In this document: positions 42,474 to 52,990 of the stretch, piece by piece
How the letters are laid out: each line of letters starts with the position of its first letter
Numbering within the stretch: the stretch's first letter is position 1
Origin: Dipteris shenzhenensis
Taxonomy: Eukaryota; Polypodiophyta; Polypodiopsida; Gleicheniales
Assembly (NCBI GenBank): GCA_047967505.1
Contig: CM106541.1
DNA: 64,000 bases
Reading direction: 5' to 3' (one strand)
Program-made: the position numbers and the translations under genes
The notes under the pieces: generated by a model
Seen by the model: the letters and a program-made list of their open reading frames with translations, nothing else
Told to the model about the DNA's origin: nothing
Databases searched by the model: none

Positions 42474-45263
42474 GCACATAGCAAATCAATAGGTTAATCA
42501 CAGGGACGGATTAATCATGAGGGATGCCTTCTAAGATACATAATTTTTGGAGGAGATGGGAGTTAATTAATCAAAATTTAATTTAAATTTGGCTAGGAAG
42601 ACATATTCATGCCTGGGAAGGATATGTTGGACATGCTATTCTTCCTATGGACATGAGTATTTTCGATTGTTTCATGCGTCCTTAATCCACGCCCCTTTCT
42701 CATGGATGGCAAGCAGCCCATTTGAACCCAACTTAAAATGTCATTCTCAAGCAATCTTCTTCTTCTTCTTTTTCTTTGGATTTATGCGGCCGGCAATTTC
42801 AAAATTTGAATTAGCAGCCCAAAAGCTCTAAAGCTTTTTGGGCAAGGCACTTCCCTTGATTGCCATGTGGCATTTAGAAGGAGAAGGATGGGCTAAGTTG
42901 CCATGTCCTTTGAGTGCACACGTTAAACCTTAGAAATAAGGATAGTATCGGATACAACAGGGGGTAAAGCAATCTTCTTATTCTTTTTCTTCCTTTTCCT
43001 AAGATTGGGCTCCCCCAACGTAACGTGAAGTGAGATTTTTGAAAATACATGATTTGCAAGCTCCTTTGCTTTAAAGTCTATTCTGGTCTCACATTCTACA
43101 TGCTGTGGGCTCAGTCTTGTTGTTGTTGTTGTTATTACTATTTGAAACAAATGTTGGGCTATGGCTAGGTTGAGTAGCGAAGCATATATTATATATCAAT
43201 CCACACCTTAGGAAGTAAGAAGCTGCAATTGATTGGCAAAGTGTGTATTTTATGGCTTGCCATTAATATCAGAGGAGATGTTGTAGCGAAGCCTCTTCGA
43301 CGTTGTCCAGTCGGGCACCATCTCATTGTCCTAAGGCACTTGGAAAGATTGTTGCTAGCTAGTGTGGTGATCTTCAAACTTGTTGCCTGAAGGTCCATTG
43401 CCTGAAGGGCCTCATCCAGCCATTCCACTTGGCACAATTCACCTTGTTGGAAGCAAACTTAATTTTCAGCAAGGTTGCAAAGCCAAGAACTTACATATGG
43501 CATGCAATCATTTCAGCACATACCAAGCTCAAAAGTCTTGATAAGGCTTTTGAGTTGTATCATAAAATGCAGCACGAGGGCTCAAAGCCTAACAAAATTA
43601 TATTCTCATGCATATTGAAAGCTTGTAGCTTCAATCAATCCATAGGTGAGGGCAGCAGGCTCATACATGACCAGATCATTAGGTTTGGACTCGAATCAGA
43701 TTTAGTTGTTGGGAGCACCCTTGTTGACATGTACTCCAAGTGTGGGAGCCTGCATGAGGCACGGGAAGTATTTGATGAATATCAAATATTGTTGTGGAAT
43801 ACAATGATTGCTTGATATGCCCAGCATGGGAATGGACTTCTAGCTCTGGAATTATTTATGAGAATGCAAGAGGAAGGCATAGAGCCAAACAACGTTACGT
43901 TTTCATGTGCCCTGAAAGCATGTAGCAGCTCTAAGGATATACAGCGGGCAAGGCAGATACATGCTCATATCAGTAGGAGTAAGCTAGAATTAGATGTGTT
44001 GGTTGGGAGTGCCCTTGTTGATGTGTATGCCAAATGCAGAATGATGGAGGAAGCCCAAAAAGTCTTTCATAAATTGCCAAATCGAAATGTGATCTCTTGG
44101 AATGCAATACTTGCTGGATATGCACAGCATGGGCATGCTTACTTCACTTTTGATCTTTTCATGGAAATCCTACAAAGTGGCATAAACCCATACAAGATCA
44201 CATTTTTGGCAATATTGAAAGCTTGTGCTAGCACACCGGTTGATGAACAGGGCAAGCTGATCCACGATCACATAATCCGAAATGGATTTGAATCAGAGAT
44301 GACCATATGGACCACTCTTGTGAACATGTATGCTAGGGGTGGGAGGCTAGAGGATGCAAACAAAGTGTTCGATACAATAGTCAATCGAAATGTGGACTCA
44401 TGGGGGGCAATGATTGCAAGATATGTCCCGCAGGGCCATGGTCTTCAGGCTCTTGAGCTTTTTTGGAAAATGCAACATGATAGCATCCAGCCTGACAAAG
44501 TCATGCTTGTGTGCATGTTGAAAGCATGTGCAGGATAGGAGCCATTGGACAGGGAAGGCTGATACATGATCAAATAATCAAATATGCACTTGAAAAAGAT
44601 GTGGTTGTTGGGACAGCACTCATCAACATGTATGGCCATTGTGGGAGCCTTGAAGAGGCTTATGGAGTTTTTGCTAAATTGCCGAAAAGAGATATTGTGT
44701 CATGGGGTGCAATGATTACAGCTTATTCTCAGCATGGCAAGTTCAGGCTAGCAAGATAGTGCCTTAAGGATATGCAAGGGCAAGGCTTCAAGCCATATAA
44801 TGGTATTTACACCAGTGTTCTTACTGCCTGCTGTCATGCATGCCAAGTAGAGGAAGGTCTTTCATACTTCAAGGACATGAAAGAGCATGGCATACCACCA
44901 AGCATTGAGAACTTCAATTGCATGGTTGTTCTTCTTAGCCGGACAGAATGCTTGAAGGAGGCAGAAGGGCTACTCCAAACTATACCTATCCAACTTTTTG
45001 TCACAGGGTGGACATCTTTACTTGTTGCATGCAGGACACATGGTAATATGGAGATAGGAAGGCGGTGCTTTGATCAAGTTGTCCACTTGAATCCAAATAT
45101 TGCTGCAGGTTATGTGCTCATGTCAAACATCTGTGCTGATTCTCACATGTGGGAGGATGTTTACAAGTTACAAGATTTGAGAAAATGCGTGAGTGCATGG
45201 AAGAAGCCTGGGAGCGCCTTTATTTAGGTGAACCAAAAGGTGTATGAGTTTATTGTGAGAGAC
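42474..45263 (+). repeat. PPR tandem unit B, cut by a gypsy insertion
   Basis: Same order as unit A with over 90% identity; the inverted N-terminal segment is reduced to a short remnant near 43380-43437. Similarity to the PPR coding sequence stops at 45263 inside the E region (after gagagac), where the chromovirus begins. The rest of the unit is missing. Confidence 0.88.
43440..45263 (+). pseudogene. PPR (PLS-E class) pseudogene, unit B
   Basis: Better preserved than unit A: all PPR motifs are present. Lesions: TGA near 43813 (Gly codon in C), a small deletion removing SNRD-equivalent codons near 43783, a 1-base deletion near 44527, TAG at 44757-44759 shared with unit A, TAG near 45224 (Glu codon in C), and loss of everything after 45263. 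The shared TAG shows that A and B descend from one already broken copy. Confidence 0.9.
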
Positions 45264-48057
45264 CTCTATTTGGTTCGTACCCTTGCCACTCAACCTGAGA
45301 ATCAAGCCTGCTTAGCTCTAAGCCTCCCCAGGCTACCTGAGCTAGTCTTGTGTACCCAGTACATGTCAGATACCAATCTGTGCACATGACATACTTCCCC
45401 TCCTCTCTAGGAACTCACTCCTGAGTTTGCTAAAAAACCCGGGAATGTCCGCTGGAGGTTCTGTAATGTCTCCCATGTTGCATCCTCCTGAACACGATCT
45501 TTCCACTCGATCTTGTTTTCCGATATTATTGTTATTATGAATCTGTCTATCACGAAATTGAAGAATACTCTTAGGTTCATGTGGAATAAAAGTCAAATCT
45601 GTAACTTCTATTATTTCTTGAGGAGAAACAAGTTGATCATCCACACCTGTAACTCTTTCACTCTACTGACATGAAATACTGGATGTACTTTAACATCATA
45701 AGGCAATTGTAGTCTATATGCAACTGGTAATAACCTTGATGGACCACAGTATCAGGGGGATAATTTTGGAACCAAACTAGTACTTAGGCTCTTGGATTCC
45801 TTGGAAATTTGCAAATACACCATCGTTCCTTCAAAGAACTCTCTAGGTGAATGATGTCTATTAGCATAAAATCTATCCTGATCTTGGGCACTTCTAATAG
45901 ACTCCTTGGCAAACTAGAACATCTCTTGCATGTCTTGCAAGGTCGTCTTTGCAACATCATTTTAGATTCCCTTTAACCCAACCATATTTGGTGACTAAGG
46001 GTGAAACCTGTACATAAGTATAAAAGGACAGTAACCAGTACTCGAATGCTTTGCACTGTTATAAGCAAATTCTATCATAGGTAGATAATCTTCCCATGAA
46101 GACTGTCTCTTAGAAACATATGCCCGAAGCATATCTTTAACCAATTGGTTGACCTTCTTTGTACTGCCATCAGATTGTGCATGATCTGAGGAACTCATAC
46201 TTAAAGTGGTTTTTAACTTCTAAAAAACAAGTGTCCAGAAGTTACTTGTAAACTTCGAGTCCCTGTCACTTACTATGTCAGAGGGCAAACCATACAGCTT
46301 AAACAAGTGGTCCACAAACTCATGAGCTAGCTGAACAGTTGAAATAGTTGTTCTAGTAGGTAAGAATCTAGCCATTTTTGTCAGACGGTCCACTATGAGC
46401 CAAATGGAGGCATGACCCTTGCGCGTTCTTGGCAAACCGGTAATAAAATCCATGGAAATACTTTCCCATTTATTACCTGAGATTTGTAATGGCTGTAATA
46501 AACCCATGCTTCTAAGCCGTTCTGCCTTAGTAACTTGACAAACCCGGCAACCTACCAGAGTTTTCTATAAATGCATGCATCTTAGGCCAATAAAAGATAT
46601 GCTTCACAAGAGACAGAGTCCGATGTATACCTGGATGTCCAGCACTAGGAGCATCATGACACTCCCAGAGAATCTTGGATCGAAGATCCATAACATCTGG
46701 CACACATATCTTTCCATTCCAAAATAGCAAGCCATTCCTAATCATCCACTGACCTCCCGCTGCCTATACCGTAGGTGGCACAATCCCTGAGTCCCAATCA
46801 ACCATGGAGCTCCCATCCTGGACTTTCTCCCAATAAGAATTGAAATGACTGTCAGTTGCGCAAAGCCCTCTCAAGGATTGAACTAGGTCTAAGGACATTT
46901 CTGTAAATGACATAGCATTTATAATCTTGACTCGACTTAAGGCATCCGCCACACTATTCAGCGAACCCTTTCGATAACGTATTTTAAAATCAAAATCTTG
47001 CATTAATTCTGCCCATCTAGGTTTCCATCCCCTCAATTCAGACCCATCACACACATACTTGATTGATTGGTGATCCATCAACACAAGAAACTTTAAACCA
47101 TACAAGTAGTGTCTCTAGACCTTCAGAGCATACACAACCGCATAGAGTTCTTTTTCTAGTGTGGGCCAACGATATTGGGTGTCATCTAGCTTGTTACTCT
47201 CAAAAGCTATAGGTCTGCCCTCTTGTAATAAAGCTGCCCCATTTGCAAAATCACTTGCATCGATCTCTAAAACATAAGGCTCGGTAGGATCAGGTAATGC
47301 AAGAACAGGTGCTTCCTTAATAGTTAACTTCAAGGTTTCAAAAGCCTTGTTCAATGCATCATTCCAAGAGATCGGCTTGGTAGACCTGCGTCCATGACCT
47401 TTCAATATGTTTGTCAGGGGTGCTATGATGTGTGAATAATCATGCATAGGCTTCCGTAGAAATACCGTAAATCCTAGGAAAGAACGAAGTGTTTCACAGT
47501 CTGAGGGATAGGCCATTCTAAAACCTTCTAGATACGATCCAGATCAATGCTAATAACTTCAGAACAAATCTTGTGTCCTAAGTAAATGATCTCCTTCATA
47601 AAGAAGTCACATTTACTCATCTTGGCATAGAGCTTATGCTGTCTTAGGATAACTAAGACAATCCGGAGGTGTCCAATGTGATCCTCTAGCATTCGACTAT
47701 ATACCAAGATGTCATCTAAGAACACGACAATGAATTTGCCCAGAAAATCTCGGAACAAATCGTTCATCATTTACTGGAAGGTGATAGGAGCATTGGTCAA
47801 ACCAAAAGGTAATACGAGAAACTCATAGTGGCCATACCTAGTTCAGAATGCAGTTCTATCTATGTGTTTAGCAAAGATACGGATTTGGTGATAATGCATA
47901 TGCAAATCAATCTTAGTGAAATACTTCGCTCCGGCCAAACAGTCTATCAAATCATCGGAACGAGGAAGAGGGTATCGATCCTTAATTATCACTTTATTCA
48001 ATCGTTTATAATCTATACACATTCTCCATGAATTATCTTTCTTCTTTCTTCTTTAGA
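45264..48057 (-). pseudogene. Ty3/gypsy chromovirus pol, 5'-truncated
   Basis: Minus-strand order: RT from [13 protein letters not shown] (about 48030) with FTKIDLHMHYHQI and catalytic FLDD; RNase H (47516-46764) with LEIDASDFANGAALLQ, LEKELYAV and VLMDHQS; H2C2 finger (46745-46530) with HPGIHRTL and GCRVC; integrase (46507-45995) with SMDFITGLP and IVSDRDSKF, but the third catalytic residue is lost (STKKVNQ where the family has a Glu before Arg/Lys-Val-Asn); and a chromodomain-like end with ILQFRDRQI, then IEWKDRVQEDATWE across a frameshift. About 130 bases of possible LTR remain. Gag, protease and the start of RT are missing. It replaces the end of PPR unit B. Confidence 0.88.
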
Positions 48058-49930
48058 AATGGTTCATTCTCTCCATCAATTTGAAAATATATATCCACCT
48101 TTTTTTAATTCCTAGGGCTTGAATGATTTCATACACTTTCCACCTAATATAATATAACATTGACAATATACAAACACGATAGTATCAAACCAAGCAAAAT
48201 CAAAAACCCCAATTGCATACAAAGTCTAACGATTGAAACCTATAAATTCAAAAAAACATTTACTTATCATCAAACATTGTTAAACTATGTGAATGAACAA
48301 TACCTTGCAGGGATCTTTGAAGGAAAAATGTAATCAAACTTGTTGTCCTCAATGGTCCCTCTTGTAATCCAAGATGTTGAAGTTGATGTATTTTGCTCTA
48401 AAACTAATTATATGCATCCAAATAACTCAAAATCTATTTCAAACCATCTTTCGTAAAAAACCTCAATAGTAAGAGTGTATCTTTTAAAACAAACAAATCT
48501 TTCGTCCTCTTCAAACCATGTATTAAAAGAAAACAACACAATTACCAAAACAAACTAGAAATTAATTGTTTCTTCAATGTTGCATCATAAAATCTCATTA
48601 TTTTCATTGTCTTGCATTGTTCTAAATGTTTTCTTGCCTCAATCTCCATGCAAGTTGCTCTCATAGATCCCGATTTGTGTTGAAAACTAAAAACATTGTT
48701 AAACTACATGAATGAACAGTACTTGATTCTTGGAGCAAGGTTCTTTGAAAGAAAAATGCGATCAAACTTGTCCCTCCTAGTGGTCCCTCTTGTGTTCCAA
48801 GAATGCTAAAGTTGATGGTTCTTGCTTCAAAACAAATTATATGCTCTCAAACATCTCGAAATCTATTTCAAGTAATATTATGTAGAAAACCATTGATGGA
48901 AAAGTCTCATTTCTCATGAAATTTCTTACAAAACAAACAAATCTTTCAACGTTTTCAAACCATGTAATAAAACAAAACAACACAACTACACAAAATGAAC
49001 TACGTCTTCAAAGTTCCATCATTAACAAACAAATCTCGTCATAATCACTATGTTGTATTCTTCCAAATATTATCTCACCTAAACCTCCATACAATCTGTT
49101 TGGATAGACCCCAAACCTTCACAAGTTGTTCGAAATCATGCACCCTTAGAGATTGCACTAGGGAAACTACCAGTATTGAGAGATTGGCAAAAGAAAGATT
49201 GATTTTCATGCATCAACAACTGCAATTCCTAAAAGTCAATATTTTTTGATCCTTTCTCAAAGAATCTTGTCTAGTAGCTTCTTTTAAGCTCCAAACACCC
49301 TGCATCATTCATGGTTCGCTCAAATCTTAGATGAGAGAGAAAGTGGCGAGCTTTGAAAGAGAAGCACCCAAAATAGAGAAATAAGAAAGGTAAGGTGAAT
49401 CTCATTCAAAAATCTTGAAAGCTTTGAAAGAATGAAGTGAAATGAGAGGGGAACGCAGGTAGAGAAGAGAAGTGATGAGATTTTGGCGTGAGAGTCCATC
49501 CCATGAGAGGGAGAATAGAGAAAAAAACTTCCTGCTTAGAAGCAAGCAAGAAATTTGAAAAGAGGGCTAGAGCAAAGAAAAATTCAAAATGGTGCTTAGA
49601 AATGAGGGGGAAGGAAAAAGATTGAGAGAGAATGAAAAGAGTGTGGTATTTGGATGGGAGGATTTGGTTCCAAGTCAAATGGTACAAGCTTGGTTGAGAA
49701 ACTAGGTTCTCAATTTGGTTACAGTTAAAAAACGTGATGGGAGAGTTGAGGCAGCAAGTGGGTGCTCCACATCATTGTTTGGGCCATTGAATAAAGAAAT
49801 AGAAAAGTCACGCCACTTCCAATATTCTATTTCCCTCCACTAGCCAATATTATATTGGGTTTTATTCACCTTATTTTTCCATGTCACCAGCCCAAGGGCT
49901 CCTTTACAGAGACCTTTTATAGTCCAATTT
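48058..49930. other. Intergenic with a diverged 419-base tandem duplication
   Basis: The sequence from aaacattgttaaacta at 48272 recurs, diverged, from 48691, with matching blocks tcaaacttgt, ggtccctcttgt and aaatctatttcaa in the same order. 49330-49700 is GA-rich. No gene recognised. Confidence 0.6.
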
Positions 49931-50015
49931 TTTGGTAATGTTTACTGATGGAGGAATTACACCTAAGCAAAGCCCTTGCCTTTCTAAGCAACTTAATAAT
50001 AAAGGATTGTGTGTG

Positions 50016-50097
50016 TGGGAGGATTTATGGGTTCGTAGACACGGCTTGTGGGCTTGTGAGAGGATCTATGGGTTCGTAGACACGGCTTGTGGGTTGA
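50016..50097 (+). repeat. Tandem duplication, 2 x 41 bases
   Basis: The string atgggttcgtagacacggct starts at 50027 and again at 50068. It lies in a short Trp/Arg-rich frame (49932-50162) that I do not regard as a gene. Confidence 0.85.
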
Positions 50098-50179
50098 CAT
50101 GGAACAGACGTATAACCGCTTTTAACTCTCACAGAGGGAGAGGCAGTTTCTTGCAGCAATAGTGAGCCGCCTTAAACTA

Positions 50180-50730
50180 TATTAGCTCACAAGTTCGATA
50201 TACAGATGGACCCATGATTTAGGAGGATGGTTTGGTCATAGAGGAAAAGATGTAACTAAGCTTTTGTTGAAGGACTTTCAGCTTGAACCTGAGATTCGTA
50301 TTGCTTCATTGGTTTATAAACTGGAAGATGCATGTACCCAATGATTCTTGTGACATATGGTATCCCAGATTACAGAGAGTGTGGTTGGCCACTCCTTCTG
50401 ATATGTTAAACTTCACTTTGTGGCGCTTATTGGTCCACACATCACCCACAAAGGATTGCATATCTTCCTCATATTGCCCCTTCAATGGAAGCCAATTAGA
50501 GACGCATTATCATCTCTTTTGGGGTTGCATTTATGTGCATGGGTTGTCGCGAGACTAATTTTGTGTTGCTTGAAGAAAGCTCACATAGAGATCACCATAA
50601 GGTGAAAGATGGCTTTGTTGGGAGATAGAGGTCATCTTATTGACATGCAATTTGTCCTTTGGTCCTTATTGCGAGCAGGAGCTATTCATAGCATATGGAA
50701 GAAGAGGAATGGCATTATCTTCTGACACCA
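50180..50730 (+). pseudogene. LINE (L1-type) ORF2 C-terminal fragment
   Basis: Across frameshifts it gives WRLLVHTSPTKD, then CPFNGSQLETHYHLFWGC (zf-RVT type, C...H...C), LLGDRG and LRAGAIHSIWKKRNGIIF. This is the usual ending of plant L1-type reverse transcriptase ORFs: W..LL...W, then I..IW..RN. RT itself and a poly-A tail are not present. Confidence 0.7.
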
Positions 50731-51016
50731 GCACCTAGTTCGGATATGAGGCTACCTGTCTGTTGAAGGCCTGGGGTGTTCTCCTTTTCTTTGGTTATAG
50801 ATCTACAAAGATGGCTTGCGTCGTGAAGATCCTTATGGATATTCCTATAAAGTAGCTTTTATGTTTTGAGTATTTTTTGCCTGCCTGACTAAGTAAAGGC
50901 GACGCTCCAAGAAGCGAAAAAGCCCACATTTGCTTTTCTTAATTTTAAAAATAAATAGGTGGCATGTGATTTCCAACCTTTCCTCCCTCTTCCTCTCTCT
51001 TTCTATTTCAAGGCAA

Positions 51017-51017
<1 letters not shown>

Positions 51018-51058
<41 letters not shown>

Positions 51059-51070
51059 CCCCCCCTCCCC
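51018..51070 (+). repeat. (TC)n microsatellite followed by a C run
   Basis: About 18 TC units then about 11 C. The long Leu/Ser and Arg/Glu frames on both strands nearby are artefacts. Confidence 0.95.
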
Positions 51071-51404
51071 TCTTCTCCTTGGTGTGGATCCAAGTCATCT
51101 CTCTCTCATTCTCGCTCTCTCACTCTCTCCCCCTCTTTTGCTTGCTGCAGGGCAAGCCATTTGAACACCGTTCACCTTGTTTATTATTAGGTAGCCTTAG
51201 TGAAGGTTCCACTTAGAGATGCCAAAAATAATTTCGAGCATTTTCCCGATGTGTTTTTTGTGTAAATTTCCTGATTGGTTGGTGTGTTGACTTTAGAGCA
51301 TCTCTTTCAAATTTTGGTCTGTTATTTCTAGAAGTACATTCACTCCAAATATTCCTCTCTCTCTTCTTTAGTTTCTTGCTCTCACTCCCATTGAATACTC
51401 TTCC

Positions 51405-51540
51405 CCCTACCCCCCCCCCCCCTCTCTCTCTCTTCTCTTCTTCTTCTTCTCTCTCTCTCTCTCTCCCTCTCTCTCTTCTTCTTCTTCTTCCTCTCTCTTT
51501 CTCTTCTTCTTCTTCTTCCTCTCTCTTTCTCTCTTGGCCA
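51405..51540 (+). repeat. C-run, CT and CTT low-complexity tract
   Basis: Mixed (CT)n and (CTT)n blocks with about 12 C at the start. Minus-strand Arg/Glu frames here are not genes. Confidence 0.9.
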
Positions 51541-51735
51541 TGAATGAAATTCATCTTGTTTTACTTTATTTATAAAAAGTTCTCTCTTTCACGCAAAAAA
51601 TAAAATTCATTTGCATTATAGAAACACAACAATAAGTAGAACATCATTTGCATAATTGCAGAATCTACAGTAGGTTGTTTTGCGTCAAGTGTCTCATATT
51701 TATTTTAGATTTCTCTCCTTCCTCTGCTCGTTGAA

Positions 51736-52246
51736 ATGAGAACAGCAGCAACCCCAATTGACAAGGAATTCTTTTGGCGGATGTTTCTGTCGGATCCATC
51801 CGTCTGGTGGGAGAACAGGTTCAATCCAGTGATTGTGCGTTTTCGTTGAAAATTAAATGAATAAAATTCGAAGTTGCAGGCTTGTTTTTGAGTTACGATG
51901 ATTGGATCTTGAATTTCCGGAAGCATCAGAAGCATGAAGACTGTGTGAACGACGATGGGTTGATGTTGGAACTGATCGTTTGAATTTCCAGAAGCATCAC
52001 AACTTTCAGAAGCATGGAGACTGTGTGTACGGTGATGTAAAGGAGGCACGGTGGGTTGATGTTGCGTCAAGTGTATCCTTTGTAAAAGCACACGTTGACA
52101 CCGTAAGGCAGGCTGAGTTACATCGTGCTCTTCATGGCCCTCTCAATATTTTAGACTCTGGCTTGGAGCGCGAGGTTGTAGTGTCAAACAATGAAAGGTA
52201 TTTGTACTTGAAGCTTCATCTCTTTCTTAGCTTAAAAAGAGCTTGA
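51736..52246 (+). pseudogene. Unrecognised coding-like remnant upstream of PPR unit C
   Basis: An ATG at 51736 opens a 37-codon frame containing FFWRMFLSDPSVWWENRFN. This resembles the WWDNR motif found in some plant organellar OB-fold and PPR-associated proteins. A frame at 51980-52246 follows, and between them gaatttcc(g/a)gaagcatca is repeated with period about 70. It could be the 5' end of the ancestral PPR gene or another organellar protein fragment. Low confidence. Confidence 0.3.
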
Positions 52247-52422
52247 AGATTATAACCGGAGTGGCTGCAATACAAAAGAGTCTTATCTTATTGTCATTGG
52301 CGTTTTTTGAAAGTGTTTTTTCCCAAACCATGGCCTTTACATTTATCTGTCATTTGCCACTGTAAGGTTGGCCAGCGAAAGTTTTGGTTGTTTCAAAGAT
52401 ATTAGCGAATTGTTGCCAAGTG

Positions 52423-52853
52423 GAATGGCTGGATGAGGCCTTTCAGGCAATGGACCTTATGCACCACCAAGGTATGCTCATACCTAGGGACATGATTTAC
52501 TGTCTTCTGCAGAGTTGCACGAAAAAGAAAGCTCTCGAAGCATACAGGCATGTATATGTCTTCATGGTTTTCCGCGAACTTGCATTAGAGGCAAATTTAG
52601 CAGACCATATCATTCACCTGTTTGCTTCCAACAAGTTCACATGAAGCAAACAGGCGAATGATATGGTCCGCTAAATTTGCCTCTGATGCAAGTTCGTTGA
52701 AAACCATGAAGACATCATATACACGCCTGCTTGCTTCGAGAGCTTTCTTTTTCGTGCAACTCTGCAGAAGACAGTATAAATCATGTCCCTAGGTATGAGC
52801 ATACCTTGTTGGTGCATAAGGTCCATTGCGTGAAGGGCCTCATCCAGCCATTC
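52423..52853. repeat. Head-to-head inverted duplication (hairpin) of PPR N-terminal coding sequence
   Basis: The left arm, 52423-52628, is in sense orientation and encodes WLDEAFQAMDLMHHQGM to IIHLFASNK. The right arm, 52643-52853, is its reverse complement. The spacer is only about 14 bases. Arms differ at a small number of positions plus 1-3-base indels. A transcript would fold into a stem of about 200 base pairs. The right arm separates the N-terminal coding segment from the rest of the PPR frame. Confidence 0.93.
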
Positions 52854-52990
52854 AGCACAATTCGCCTTGTTGGAAGCAAACTTAGTTTTCAGCAAAGGTT
52901 GCAAAGCCAAGTACTTACACATGGCATGCAATCATTTCAGCACATGCCAAGCTCAAAAGTCTTGATAAGGCTTTTGAGTTGTATCATGAA

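Noticed and set aside
50845-51554. Arg/Glu-rich and Ser/Leu-rich frames of 80-113 codons on both strands
   Set aside because: Translations of (CT)n and (CTT)n tracts.
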